Source: Apostichopus japonicus
Lineage: Eukaryota > Echinodermata > Holothuroidea > Aspidochirotida > Stichopodidae
Reading direction: 5' to 3'
Assembly: GCF_037975245.1 (NCBI RefSeq)
Contig: NC_092574.1
Location: forward strand, 25,379,213-25,443,212
Length of the DNA stretch: 64,000 nt
The position numbers and the translations under genes were made by a program. Below are positions 25,126 to 36,830 of the stretch, piece by piece (positions within the stretch are counted from its first letter, which is position 1; each line of letters starts with the position of its first letter). The notes below the pieces were generated by a model. The model searched no databases. It saw only the letters and a list, made by a program, of their open reading frames with translations, and had not been told where the DNA came from.

Positions 25126-25543
25126 ACACTCTATAGCAAGTTTCATATGAAATGAAATTAAAGCATATGATAAGACCAAGTAGAACGCAAGCCCAACTGA
25201 ACATCGAAAGTAATCCGAATTGGCTAAATATGCTCCTGAAATTACAGAACTTAGTTTCAGTGATTCCTCGCACCTCTGACAGTGTGAATTACTTGTGTCA
25301 AATAGCAGGTCATACTTTATTCAGTTGAGCTGCACCTGGCTATAATTATAAACATAATACAATATGTTCTAGGCTAGGCCTATATCTGCTCGCGAACTAA
25401 ACACTAAACATATATATATATATATGTTTATCTGTGATTTGTGAAGAAGCAAAATAGCGCTTGATCTCTGCCTACACTTCATGAATGATAAAAAATCCTT
25501 GTTAAACAATGACTACAAAGAAACAAAAGAAAAGTTTCCTCAC

Positions 25544-25605
25544 CTTGGTTGAGCAGCAGTCGACTGCAGTCGAACGGGAACCAAGCAACAGATCCAGAGA
25601 AACAT
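25544..25605 (-). CDS. C3/TEP-like copy A, first coding exon (signal peptide)
   Basis: ATG at 25,605-25,603 opens a 62-base coding part ending at a GTGAGG donor. It encodes MFLWICCLVPVRLQSTAAQP plus two bases of the next codon. The hydrophobic FLWICCLVPV followed by small residues looks like a secretion signal, as expected of a plasma or coelomic complement protein. The phase-2 end joins 24,513-24,720 exactly. The start is inferred from this fit; the 5' UTR and promoter are not identified. A 199-codon open frame overlaps it on the same strand in another phase and has no recognisable content. Confidence 0.8.
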
Positions 25606-26479
25606 GGTGAATAAAAGAACCCGTACGTAAAGACAAATTTTGTATCAACAACACCAGGGAAAATAAAACAATATTGGCGTTATAAATGTCCCGGATTTTG
25701 CAAGCAAAGGAAACAGTATGAATTAAAATTGTCAACGAGTTTCGGCGTTGGGAACAGCCAGGCACAACCCTAGGTAAGAACTTGAACGACGCCTGATGAG
25801 TAACAGCAGTAAAATACGATTTAGCGGAAAGCTGCAAGGTTAGCAACCTGATTGCTGAGAACCATTTCGATGCGTTATCAGGTAACCAAGGGAGAATTCC
25901 AGGACAGAACTTGATTCTGAAGAACGTTGAAGCATAAAGGTTGCTTTTAAAGCTCCCTTGAGTTGACCTGCTGGATTGAGTGCAGTTGATTTTTCGGCGT
26001 AAACAAGAAACCGATGAAATACAGTGGCCATCTGAAGTCATCATGGTAACTTTTCTCACTTCTGAAGTAGGAACTGTCGTCAGTGTAGTGTAGATAGACA
26101 TCTATCTTACCTTGTATTGTGTACGCTATTCCAACCACGCGGAGGAGAGGTGGAGGCGCGTAGACAATCTTCGAGGTGTGAGGTGGAAGCCAAAATTGTT
26201 GTTCCCACGTTAACAATCAGAGATTGAAGTTTTAGCTAACGCTTGAATTCATAGGAATTCATATGAAAAACTCTTCATTAATCATAAAACCATGTAGGTC
26301 CCACCCTGTTTCGATCGATTTCGAAAATTAGGGAGGGGCATCAAGAAAATTGTTTTTCATAGCTATTCTTCAGTGAGGGGCTTAGATGAAAACGGTAACA
26401 AATTATTGGGTCTAAAAAAGTGTTATTTTTTATATGAAGAAAAGGTTCACTTGTTTATTAAAATTTAAGAACTTTACAG
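25606..26479. other. upstream region of copy A
   Basis: Presumed 5' UTR, promoter or spacer of copy A (minus strand). Several overlapping open frames occur, none with a recognisable family or a coding look. I cannot point to a TATA box or defined start site. Confidence 0.4.
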
Positions 26480-27552
26480 GTTGAGAATTATTTCTCTATT
26501 ATCGAGGTTGATGCGTCTATGAAAGGTATAGGTTGCGTATTATTACAAGATTCAGAGCCAGTCTCCTTTGCTTCTAAAGCCTTGACAGAAACTGAATAGC
26601 GCTATGCAAACATAGAACCAGAGATGCTAGCTGTGGTCTATGCTTGTGAGAAAATTTCATAGTTATGTTTATGGTAAACATTTTGTTGTCAAAAGTGACC
26701 ATAAATCACTCGAAATGAATAACTTTAAAGAAGAGAGGTATGGAAGTAATGTCTGCAGCAGCACCTAGATAACAAAGGTAACTTCTCGGGCTTCAACGTT
26801 ATTATATGCAAATTCAATACAAACCTGGTAAAGAAATGCTTATGACAGATATACTATCTAGGCTAAATCCATCGACTGTGTTAGTAGAAAATCAGCATGT
26901 TACTTTAATTTGTGCAATTTTCTGCTGAGAAACTTGAGACAATTCGTTATGAGACTATTACAGATCCAGAACTCGTTGCGTTAAGCAGCATAATTATGAA
27001 TGGTTGGCCGGAGAAAATAAAGGAATGTTTCAAAACAACTTCAGAAATACTGGCCATTCCAGGATGAATAGTCTGTGGAAAATAGTTTAAATATGAAGGG
27101 TTGTAGAACATTTATTCCACCTAGTCAGGTCTGCCATTCTTGATAGAATCCATACTGGTCATCAAGGAGTTATCATGTGTTGACTAAGGGCTAAAACGTG
27201 TGTTAACTGGCCTTGCATTAATAATGACATAGAAAATATGGTCAAACTGTGTATTATTTGTCAAGAACATGGAAATTCACAAAGTATTGAACCCTTTGAA
27301 TAATAAAGGTTCCAACAAGGCTATGGCGGAAAATTGGTTCTGACTCATTCTATGCACACGGTGAAGAAAACTTATATACTCATTGCTGTTTATTACTCAA
27401 AGCTCTTTGCTGTGAAGTCCGTACCAAAAGGTAAATCTACAAGCAGTACAATAACTAACATCTGCAAGAGTGTCTTTTCTGAATATGGAATCACAGAAAC
27501 ATTCATGTCAGACAATGGAAGTCATTATTCCAGTCAAACTTGAAGGTATTTT
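26480..27552 (+). mobile_element. decayed Ty3/Gypsy retrotransposon, left part
   Basis: RNase H at about 26,508-26,660 (EVDASMKGIGCVLLQDSEPV, then a stop, then YANIEPEMLAVVYACEKIS). Its end is near 26,835-26,880 (GKEMLMTDILSRLN). An integrase zinc region with 'KLCIICQEHG' is near 27,245. An integrase core lies at 27,334-27,543 (ILIAVYYSKLFAVKSV, then FSEYGITETFMSDNGSHYSS). Stops and frameshifts are present. The integrase is cut at 27,552 by the hAT transposon and resumes at 34,014. Confidence 0.8.
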
Positions 27553-27560
27553 GCCATTCA
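27553..27560. repeat. target-site duplication GCCATTCA, left
   Basis: The 8 bases GCCATTCA directly precede the hAT terminal repeat and recur at 34,014-34,021 right after it. An 8-bp duplication is the hAT superfamily signature. Confidence 0.95.
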
Positions 27561-28281
27561 CAGGGGCGTAGCGAGCGGGGCGTGTGGGGGGTGTCACACC
27601 CCCCCCCCCAATAATTTGGTCGTTGTCGGCAAATTTTTGGTCTGTCGGCAAAAGGAGAAAAGGTGAAGAGAGCGGAAGGGGAAAAAAGAAGGAAAGCTGA
27701 ATAGAGAAAAGGAGAACGGGAGCTTCTTTATCGGTTATTTCGATTTTCCAGTTCTTCATCTGATAAACTCATTCACCAATCCAATCACCCGACGCCTGCA
27801 AGTTAAAAACCTCTCGGCAAATAACTGATCATGTCACGGCCGTCAGTATAGCTACTGTAGGCAGGCTCAGCTAGACGAGTGCCAGAATCGCCGGCAACTC
27901 ACTGAAAGAAATGGAATTAAAGGCTTCCGTATAGGCCGCAGCCCACGGGTCGTGCTATAGTGTGACAACGTGTTGTTATTATCCTCTGTTCAGATTGACG
28001 TCATCGCAGATGTCATTCGTTCTCCGTGTAAAACTTAAGGACACGGCTCACGAATTGTACACAATTTTTAACGTTTCTCGCTTGTATATTAATGAATGTT
28101 GTTATTTCTAAATACCGAAAAGTTTCCTGAACATTTTCATCACGAAGTTTCACTATTTCAACGATCGGTGAAAGAGAAAACACAGTTCGATAATTGGTTC
28201 GATAAAAAGGAGAAACCCCTCCAGTGAAATGAACCAGTCCAATACCATTCCCGGAGCCTCTACAGCTCCTCGCGTACAGCT

Positions 28282-29771
28282 CAGGGACGTAGCCAGGGGG
28301 GAGCAGGGGGAGCGACCGCTCCCCCCTTTCAGTGTTGATTTTTTACAAACTGTCGTTTTTTTAGCATGGTATTTTTTCAATGCTCTTTTGATCTTGAATA
28401 CTCGTCAGCTCCGTTAACTCGATTGTAATCGTAGTAACATTCAGGCCTACTGATTCAGCTAATTAGTTTGGCAGATGCAATTAGCTAAATTTAGCTTATA
28501 GCCAATTACAAGCCTACAGTTGGCCACTGCGTAATAAAATACATATATATTGCCTACCTAACCGCACTCTATGGAATGTCACGAACTGTATGCACAACAA
28601 CGTCGACAACATCCTTTCTATGATTCGTCCTAAGTTGTTGCACGAACAGCATGTTATGAAGCTAAGCTAGCAATCGTACGTGATACGCACTTCCTATAAT
28701 AATTATTACACTGCTAATACACTGCGATAACGATATTTGTTTTTAGGCCACTGCATATCTGGCTATATTACAAAATATGAAAGTTTATATTGTCCATAAG
28801 TTAAAGTTCGTCAAATTTATTAAAGTCCAGACATTTGACAATAAACAAGAATCATCCTACTGGAAAAAATGTAAAAGAGCACTATGTTTGTCTTTCGATA
28901 TATTATGTAAAAGAACATGTAAAAGAATTCAAACAGGAAACAAATCTGTTGATAATGATATCATATGATCAGGGGCGTAGCCAGTATATATGTAGCACTG
29001 TAGGCCCGGACCTACATTTTTTTGGCCAAGTTATCTTTTTTTTTAAAAACACCCATAATTCAAATCGATAAGCTTGCTGGACGAGTTTAAGAGTCGATAG
29101 TCAGCAAACACTATTGAAATGAACGTATAGCAAGAATATGGCTAAATTAGGTGACCTATTCTTCTGTCATCTAGGCTGTCATTTCTATCGCGTGCCATTT
29201 CATTCAAAAGACTAGGATCCGATCTTGTCAGTTTTTTTAACATGTAGTTAAGAACCCGTTTACGCAGATAATATTTCAGTTGAGAAAACAGTTGAGAAAT
29301 TTGCATCAGATGGCAATCGTCGGATAGCTCTCGCCTTCTCTTATTAGGCTAACTTAAACATTACTAGCTACAGTTGTATCAAAGACAACTACTGGCCATA
29401 GTTGTATCAAAGACATTTCTGGCCTATCTTTGTATCTACAAGTATCAGAAGTTGAAAAGTAAGACTACTCTGTACATGTACCTTGCTAATTTTAATACAT
29501 TATGTAGTATTGAATTACGTACTATTTTAACTCGTTTGTTTTTTGGGTTTAAATGTGATATTGAATGAGGTGTCTCATGTTAGCAGAATGAACACTCGGG
29601 AAGGGCCGTTTCCGGTCATCTGGGGGGTTTGTAAAACTAAAAATTTTCTTGTACGCTCCGCGCCAACCGATGGTGGCGCTCCGCTCAGATAGTCGTGCCT
29701 ACAAATTTGAGAATCCATATCAATCGCAAAAAGTGCTCCCCCCCCCTTTCAAATTCCTGGCTACGTCGCTG
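28282..29771. mobile_element. nested non-autonomous hAT element, 1,490 bp
   Basis: Ends CAGGGACGTAGCCAGG and CCTGGCTACGTCGCTG are inverted repeats of 16 bp with one mismatch. They are flanked by the 8-bp duplication GTACAGCT at 28,274-28,281 and 29,772-29,779. No transposase is seen. A further hAT-type end 'caggggcgtagccag' lies at 28,972, so a third element fragment may sit inside. 'cgctccgcgcc' words near 29,655 are like those beside other hAT ends. Confidence 0.9.
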
Positions 29772-30012
29772 GTACAGCTGCGTGCAATAAGGTCGGTTCA
29801 TAACGAAGCCTGCAGACCACTATACGCAAAGCGAATTGAGAAAGACGTTTTGAGGGATTATGTTCCATTATGGTACGTAACTGTGAACTGATCGTACCAT
29901 ACACGGTAGCCAAGATGGTGTCATCTGCGGAATGCTCAATATCGGCATTTGATAATGCGACGCTGGATGGCAAGTTAACTACATTAGCGGAGTATCTCAG
30001 TATAGAGTGAAC

Positions 30013-30395
30013 ATGACGGATCCGCATCGACTACTTGCGAACAAATCTGTGAAACGCAAACGGAAGAAAATACAATGTGAGGAATGTGGAGAAACTTTTG
30101 ACGACGATTACAGGGTGAAACACAACCAGAAATACCACCTGGACATGGTCAAGAGCAATAAACTTATAAAATATAAATTAGCCAATGCACCAAGAAACCC
30201 GTTTGAGGCCGCTAAGAAGATACCTTGTCGGCAGGAAGCCCAAACTTCAGCCGCCACGCACACATCTGCGGAAGCAACAGAACCGGCAACAGAAGGTACA
30301 CAGAAGTCTGTTACAGTTGACAATTCTACCAGACTAACCAATGATACACAAAGTACAATTCATAATGCCATATACAGGCCAAGTGTGTTTTCTAG
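30013..30395 (+). pseudogene. hAT-encoded N-terminal zinc-finger exon
   Basis: Opens with ATG at 30,013 (MTDPHRLLANKSVKRKRKK). A C2H2 finger follows, CEECGETF...HNQKYH, with spacing C-x2-C-x11-H-x4-H. Next comes a Thr/Ala-rich low-complexity stretch to about 30,395. A basic N-terminus plus zinc finger fits the DNA-binding head of a hAT protein. It is in a different frame from the transposase body at 30,847, so it would need splicing; no donor could be fixed. The GC-rich piece at 30,396-30,700 looks like an intron or further insertion. Confidence 0.55.
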
Positions 30396-30846
30396 GGGTG
30401 GCACAGGGGGGGGGGGTCAATTTCCCCGACGGCACCGTGGGTACAGTCTCGCGCCTCGGAATTCACCCACCCTACTTCATATTTTCGTTAAACTGCTCAC
30501 TGACAGGCAGGCAGTGATAACGGGGGGGGGGGGGGTTGTGTGGTAATTCAGTCCTCAGTGTTGCTTCCCGACGTATTTCGCTTTGCTCTTCGGGGAGGCA
30601 CGCTTCTTTCGTACCCCTACTGGCACCGCCTGTGGTATTTGCGTTGACGGGGGGAGGGGGGGGGATATGTAGCCTCCTGATTCGAAACATCATAACATAA
30701 CGCAGTTTGCTTATTTTGCTTATGGTGTAGGCTAATTTAATGCTTGGTTCATGCATTTCTATAAGCATTCCATGCATGACGATTATAGCTTTTCAGAGGC
30801 AGACAGCATACTGCTTAATATATTTGATAACAGTTGCAGATGTTGT

Positions 30847-33483
30847 CCATGAAATGGAGTCGGAAGCATCTACGTCCACCCAGAGGATGGTGACAACCAT
30901 ACCACAGTCAGAGACCACCCCGTCTTCCCCACCAGAAGCAGATGGTCACAGGGAACAATCTTCTACAGGATTTGATGAATCCGAGCACAGTGACAATAAT
31001 CCATCTTGCTCAGATGAATGGGCCGACTGTGTGGCAGGTTTGTCTCGCATTGCACAATTAGCTGATGAATGTAAACACATTTTGAATGATGTGAAACAAG
31101 CTGACATTCCTAATGTTAAGTTTTGGATGGTTGAGGCTAGGGAAACTGTATCATGCATACAAGAAAACTGTTCACAGTTCCTCGAAACAACTGACGAGGT
31201 ACTCCACTTAGTTTAAGCAGAAAAGCGTCAAGTTCATCAGGGGAGTATGGAGACGTCAAACGAACATTACCCAGGTTTACGAGGTCAGGTTACTGAAGAC
31301 AATCAAAGGGATTACCTGATACAACTTGGCCCATGTCAACCGAGACTTCATTGTTTCCCAACCAACCAGCAGACACCACACGGCAAACACAATCTGTTTT
31401 CGTCTAAATGGTTTGCAGAATACCCCCATCTAGTGTACAGTATAACTAAAGATGCTGCATTTTGTTTTGTATGTTGTCTTTTCTAGAAAAGCATTTCTAA
31501 GGCAAAGGCAGATCCGGCTTGGGTGGACCTGGGTGTACGTACATGGCACAATATGAAGAGTCTCGGCAAGGACAGACACGGGAGGCTTGCAAAACACTTC
31601 GCTTCTGAGTGTCACCGGGCTTCTCTTTCTGCCTACTGCAGCTCTGTCAACAAGAACAGGCACATCGATGTTCAGCTGGATAAAGCTACTAGGAATGCAA
31701 TAATCCAGGAGGCCGAGGACCTCGCATACAATCGCGAGGTTGTATCCATACTGCTAGATGTCACCAGGACCCTGGCATGGCAGTTCCTCCCATTCAGCGG
31801 GTCAGGTGATGACAAGGATGGCAATTATCATCAGATTTTCCAGTTGCTCGGCAGACAAGTTACCATCCTCAGCCGGTGGCTCAATGACAAACGTAGGAAT
31901 CCGTAACGCGTGACAAATTTAAGTCCGCAGTCTCAAAATGAATTAATTTCATTATTGGAGGCTGAACTACGCCAGCGAGTGGTCGACGAAGTTCATGCTG
32001 CTGGGATGTTCGCCATCATGGCAGATACGACTCCTGACGAGTCACATACTGACCAGTTATCAGTGGTTGTCAGGTATGTGACTGGGTCAGGAAAGCCAGT
32101 TGAAAGACTTCTTGCTATCAATAAGTCTCTCGACAAAACTGGTAAAAGGCCAAGCTGGTGAAATTGTCTCTGCAATGGACAAGTTGGGGTTGAACACGGC
32201 CGAGCTTTGTTACCAGTCTTATGACTTCGCTGCTGCAATATCTGGTAAATTCAGTGGAGCCCAGAAAGAACTCTCTGACATAGTTGGACGCAAAATCCCA
32301 TACATACCATGTCAGGCACATCGGTGCAATACTGTGATCGAACATAGCTGCAACTCAAGCACTTTGGTATGTGCAATGTTCGATACCATTCAGGAACTAT
32401 ATGTTTTCTTCACATCGAGCACCAAAAAATTCCAACCACTGAAGGATCAAGTGGGAGAGGTAGAGAAGAGCCTCATGCTGCGTAACCTGTCGAAAACCAG
32501 GTGGAGTGCAAGGGCCGAGAGCGTACAAGCTGCGTGGACTTCATTTGAAGCCATTGTAGCAGTTCTTGAGCACATCGGAGGGAACCCAGACATCGACATG
32601 ATGAACCAAACAAAAGCATCCGGCTTGAAGAAAAAGATGCTCGACCTTGACTTCAATGCCTCTATAATGTTCATGAAAAACATCATGTACAAGTCCAAGC
32701 ATCTCGTTGAAAAGCTCCAGGAAGTTGATCTGAATGTCTTGGATGCAGCGGTTCTTGTTGAGGCGACAATGAAGGTTCTGGATTAAATTCGAGGGAATGA
32801 CCAGACGATGACCGATGTGATTGAGGCGTCATGCTATTTTGCGAAGCAACTTGGAATCGAACCTGAGCGACAATTCAGTTGTTACCACCGTCAACGGAGG
32901 GTCCCAAAGCGACTTGATGACAGACCTGACACAGGTGTTCGTGTTACACTTCACGCATTCTATGGACAGCATTTCAAAGAAGTCCTCGATGTCCACATAT
33001 CACGAATGCGGGAACATGTAGTTCAGTTTCAAGATCCCATAAGGCCGCTGTTCTCATGCCTGCAACCACCAATTGATGCATCGGAAGCACCATCCATTGC
33101 TGCACTTTTTCCACCTGCCCATGCTCCAGACCCATCAGCCCAGATAGCCCTTATGGCAGAGCTTCAGGTTTTAGCTGAACTATGTCCCCAAGATGAACTG
33201 TCCGAGGTAATTGCAACAAGTGAAGCAAACAAAGATGCACTTGGCTTAACAAACCGAGCTATTCGACTTATGCTAACCGCCCCTCTCACCGTTGCGTCGA
33301 ATGAACGGACCTTTAGCAGACTCAAGTTCGTAAAGAATGTTTTGCGGACTTCCATGACCGACACCAGACTTTGTGGACTCATGCTCTTAGCATGTGAAAA
33401 GGATTTAGGCGATCAGATTGACATTGGCAAAGTTGCAAAGAAGTGGAGTCTGTTGAAGAAACGACGCGTTCGACTCCAGTAGC
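30847..33483 (+). pseudogene. hAT transposase (TTF zinc finger, DUF4371-like core, dimerisation end)
   Basis: A GCAG acceptor near 30,840 precedes an acidic N-terminal part. The TTF-type finger follows at 31,300-31,486 (RDYLIQLGPCQPRLHCFPTN, then WFAEYPHLVYSITKDAAFCF). The catalytic core includes FAIMADTTPDESHTDQLSVV and YDFAAAISGKFSGAQ, with the two conserved Asp regions, then CQAHRCN and TRWSARAE. The C-terminal dimerisation part reads TAPLTVASNERTFSRLKFVK. In-frame stops at 31,214-31,216, 31,484-31,486, 31,904-31,906 and 32,784-32,786 and a frameshift near 32,145 break it. It resembles ZMYM1-like hAT proteins. Not functional as read. Confidence 0.88.
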
Positions 33484-34013
33484 TCACCACATAACTGGTA
33501 CTTGGTTCACGCACCCATGTATTCGATAGCCAGATGTACGTAACACCTTTCTTTGTTCTATTTTTCCAAAAAGTCATGCGGGTTCATATTTTTAGGTGGT
33601 ATTGCTCCAACTAAAAATATTGATAAAAAAGGTATACATACTCATTGCGATGGTTTGAGCCCGAGAGGCGTAGGCAAAGCCTAATTACATTCACCAATGA
33701 CCAGCAATCAGAATCTGACTTCCTAATTTCAAACTGCGATTTGTATAATCTACTTTCCAATATAAGGTACCGGTATGCAATTTTTCTTCTTCTGCCGACT
33801 GCCCAAAAAATAATATCGAAATGGAAATTCTACGGTGCCAAATTTGACTTAAAATATGCACCAGATTGCATCTAAGGACGTTTCTAAACTAAAAAAGGGG
33901 GAAACCCCCTCCCCTTAAACCCCTCCCCAATTTCAGTCACCACTTCCACATCCGTCGGCAATTCAAATTCTCCACCCCCCCCCAAACCAAAAAAAAACTT
34001 CGCTACGCCCCTG
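33484..34013. other. 3' untranslated end of the hAT element
   Basis: No coding content recognised; the last part is poly-C/poly-A rich and ends in the terminal repeat. Confidence 0.6.
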
Positions 34014-34400
34014 GCCATTCAGTGGAACTTTAAACATGTAACATCTAGTCCTAGATATCCACAAATGAATAGATTTATTGAACGACAAGTACAGTTTGTT
34101 AAAAAAAGATCTTTAATTAAGGCCAAACAGACAATTTCTGATATATTTATGTCCTTACTATGCTTGGGAGCAACACCGATAGATTATAAGCTGCCATCTC
34201 CTACCGAATTACTCCCATGGTAATGTTCTTAGTCAAAGACCTGAAAATAGATCGTACGAGGTTGAAATGGATTCGGGCAGACTTCTTAAGAGGATTCGAA
34301 ACAAATTAAGGAAGGGGAAATTGTTAATTGACAGCCTGAGAATGAGTTATTAGGGCAGTCGAGTGATGAAGTAGCATGGATAATCTAAATAGTACTACAA
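34014..34400 (+). mobile_element. decayed Ty3/Gypsy retrotransposon, right part
   Basis: Begins with the second GCCATTCA duplication. It then continues the integrase of the left part: FKHVTSSPRYPQMNRFIERQ, followed by VQFVKKRSLIKAKQ. This is the stretch around the catalytic glutamate ('NRFIER'). The end of the element near 34,400 is not clear. Confidence 0.75.
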
Positions 34401-34460
34401 ATTCAGCACAATAAAGAAATGTTCAAATAGTCGACGAGAGTCAAACTCATAATCCAGAAG

Positions 34461-34893
34461 TTAATAACCAGAGAGCCAGTGGGCTTATTGCTGTTCCTTG
34501 CCAATTGAGATTGTCATCCCAAGCTTTGGTCATTGTTGATTAAATTGATCAGCAAGGTTGTTTTACTGACTGTAGACGTACCTCCCAGATATGTTAAGTT
34601 ATCATGTTTTCAGGCATTTCTTAGCACAAAAAAACTCAAGCCCTGCCCCTAATAAATGTGCAAACTATCAAATTGAACATGCATTATAATGTTCCCGCTA
34701 CCTACCTTCATGAAAACCAAAATCAATAGGGTTCTTCTACTCAGTACGGCGCATCTATGTAAGTATGACTTCAATCCCTGTCATTGTTGAGTTACCGTGT
34801 TTACGAGCCAAGGGCTTCACTCACACACGCACACACACACGCGCGCAATCACCATCGCACAGATTCCTTGAGCCTTCGGGCAAGGAATCAAAA
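34461..34893. mobile_element. dispersed TGACCT-family MITE copy
   Basis: Starts 'agagccagtgggcttattgc' then 'gttccttgcc'. It has a CA/CG tract at 34,820-34,850 and ends 'cttcgggcaaggaatcaaaa'. Same family as 22,590-23,220. Confidence 0.7.
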
Positions 34894-36138
34894 ACCAAGA
34901 TACTTCTACGAAGTCGGGCCGCATGGTCAAAGAGAAATATATATTAAATGATATTGTGTAATCATCTGTTTTAAATAGAAAGAGAGATGTAATATATTGA
35001 ATATTCATGATATACATGTCTATGTATAAGTTCTGGCTGTGTGCAAACTTGTAAGTCATGCAGCTGCAATTACGTAATCGTTAATGGTAATAAAACCCAA
35101 TGGACGCTAATTGCTCGGTCTCTTCATCATGTCTGTCAACTAGACGTCGCGTTATAATGTAGTTTATGTTAGTTATGTCTAACACACAGCTTGTTATTAT
35201 TGGTTTATATCAGCCAGTATGGAGGAAAGGAATATAAGTTAAGAATACACAATTTGTCACTTTACATAATTGCTTCAAAAAACCCATCAAATACAGAACG
35301 TTACAATGACAACCACACCATTACTAATGAAAAAGAGAATTACACAGACGTTAATGAAATCTACATTATATTAGGCAACCACAGCCAAAGTTGTCAAGAC
35401 ACCATGTAAACAAGATCTTCACAACATAATAGGCTCCATAAAATCTATCCACAATTCCGTGGTTGTACGTACAAGCAAGTCGTCTTTCACATGCAAATAC
35501 ACTTGTGTGTCATCATAGTTGCAAAGATTACCATTTTCGTTAAAAACCAAAGAGGTTTCCAACATTCCCAACTTTTTAAGCAAATGATATTCCACATTTT
35601 TCAAGACCAAACCAGGTCTTCCAGTTAACTATGAAGCCTGCACACTAATAATGACCAAAATTTAAGTTACATATAGTAAGCCTTACAATAGTTAGTGTTA
35701 ATATGTACTAACTCCATTCAGTAAAATTTGGTATGAGGACCAAACTGATATGCTGTAGCCTTTACTATTCACCACAGTATGATTTATGCTTCTAACTTTA
35801 TCTCACACTGCTAAAACCCTTGCTTAGGTAGATCATACCATATCAGAAGCATTAATTCATTTAAATGAAATTTGTCCTTATTTTGTCAGGCTTTACTACA
35901 AAACTCGAGACCTAGTAAAGAGATATTTCCCTTTTTCTACTTGTTCCTGTTTTCAAGACAGCATGGGATCCATGGCTTGTACAAAGTCAGTAGTGCTTGG
36001 TTTTTGTTAATGCAGTTCGTGCATTATATTTCAGTTGTGAGCTTTAAGGAGTGGCATACTTTAGTTTCAACCACCTAATTATGATTGACTACCACTCAAC
36101 AAGTCTGAGGTTGACAGAGAACACAAAAAAAGACATAC
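34894..36138. other. sequence downstream of the last copy B exon
   Basis: The exons that should follow the MG7/CUB exon (CUB, thioester domain with GCGEQ, MG8) are not visible. On the minus strand a 70-codon open stretch at about 35,419-35,630 does not resemble the C3 family and is not assigned. Confidence 0.5.
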
Positions 36139-36348
36139 CACCACACGAAGAATCTTCTCAGCTGCGTCAGATGTCCCTGAATAGACCGCTGCAACCGTGA
36201 TAGGATGTTCCCCAACCTCTAGGCCAATTACCACATACGTGATACTGACTGCATTATTGCGAGTGACCTCAATAAGCTTTTCAGCTGAGTACTCATTGGG
36301 ATTTCCTTCTAAGCATACCTCTTCTGTAGTATGCAAGAATACACGGAC
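36139..36348 (-). CDS. C3/TEP-like copy B, MG7 to CUB exon
   Basis: 210 bases, 70 codons, phase 0 to 0; acceptor TTTACAG, donor GTATGT. It reads VRVFLHTTEEVCLEGNPNEY, then NAVSITYVVIGLEVGEHPIT, and ends AAEKILRVV. This matches the C3 stretch 'VRVELLHNP...[22 protein letters not shown]...SLKVV'. It joins 45,531-45,759 in phase. It is the last exon of copy B that I can find. The Gmr1-like retrotransposon lies in the intron between the two. Confidence 0.93.
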
Positions 36349-36720
36349 CTGTAAAAAAAATGGAATAAATTTAAGAGGCCATGACATGAAAAATCCAACT
36401 ACTCGAGAGTAACTTCCTCTGAATCTATGAGAAAATCTATGTTCAAAACTATTCTCATCACCTTAAAAACCGCAAGGACTAATTAGAATTTAACGTTTTA
36501 ATATTCGCATCCGAAAACAGAACTCTGAAAAAAGTGATTTCAAAAAAGACAAAGTTGACGTCATATTAGGAACACAAGTACCAATCCCAAGCATGTACCG
36601 TATGCGCGACGATCACACATACACGCACATTTACACTGAGAGAACAACCACTGTATTACGTTATATCGTTTAGAAATTCCAAGTTTTGTTTACAAAATAT
36701 TGTAAAATATTCGAGAGAAA

Positions 36721-36830
36721 TGCCGGTTCGTTGTTTAGTTGGGGGCTGCAGTAATGTCATAACCCATGCAATGAGCCTTCGTCGATGGCCGAGGCCGAAA
36801 ACAACGAGGCGATTATGACCAAGTTAGTGC
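36721..36830 (+). pseudogene. THAP zinc-finger fragment
   Basis: Starts MPVRCLVGGCSNVITHAMSL, then RRWPRPKTTRRL, and ends at a stop. The 'MP..C.V.GC.N' opening and 'WPRPK' are typical of THAP DNA-binding domains, found in host proteins and P-element-like transposases. The domain is cut short and no second C or H ligand pair is seen. Decayed fragment; not tied to the C3 genes. Confidence 0.45.

Larger units (their letters stand above)
27561..34013 (+). mobile_element. hAT DNA transposon, 6,453 bp, with nested insertion
   Basis: The ends CAGGGGCGTAGCGA and TCGCTACGCCCCTG-type form terminal inverted repeats of 13-14 bp and are flanked by the duplication GCCATTCA. Inside are a zinc-finger exon (30,013-30,395) and a TTF/hAT transposase pseudogene (30,847-33,483). 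A second hAT-type element has landed in it (28,282-29,771). The element interrupts the integrase of an older Gypsy element. G- and C-rich runs near both ends (27,590 and 33,970) are part of the subterminal sequence. Confidence 0.95.

Noticed and set aside
25502-26101. 199-codon open frame on the minus strand upstream of and over the signal-peptide exon
   Set aside because: It is in a different phase from the exon that splices correctly to MG1, has no recognisable domain, and shows no biased composition; probably chance in the upstream region.
35419-35630. About 70-codon minus-strand open stretch, considered as the next exon of copy B
   Set aside because: Its sequence does not resemble the CUB or thioester region and I could not name a transposon family for it.
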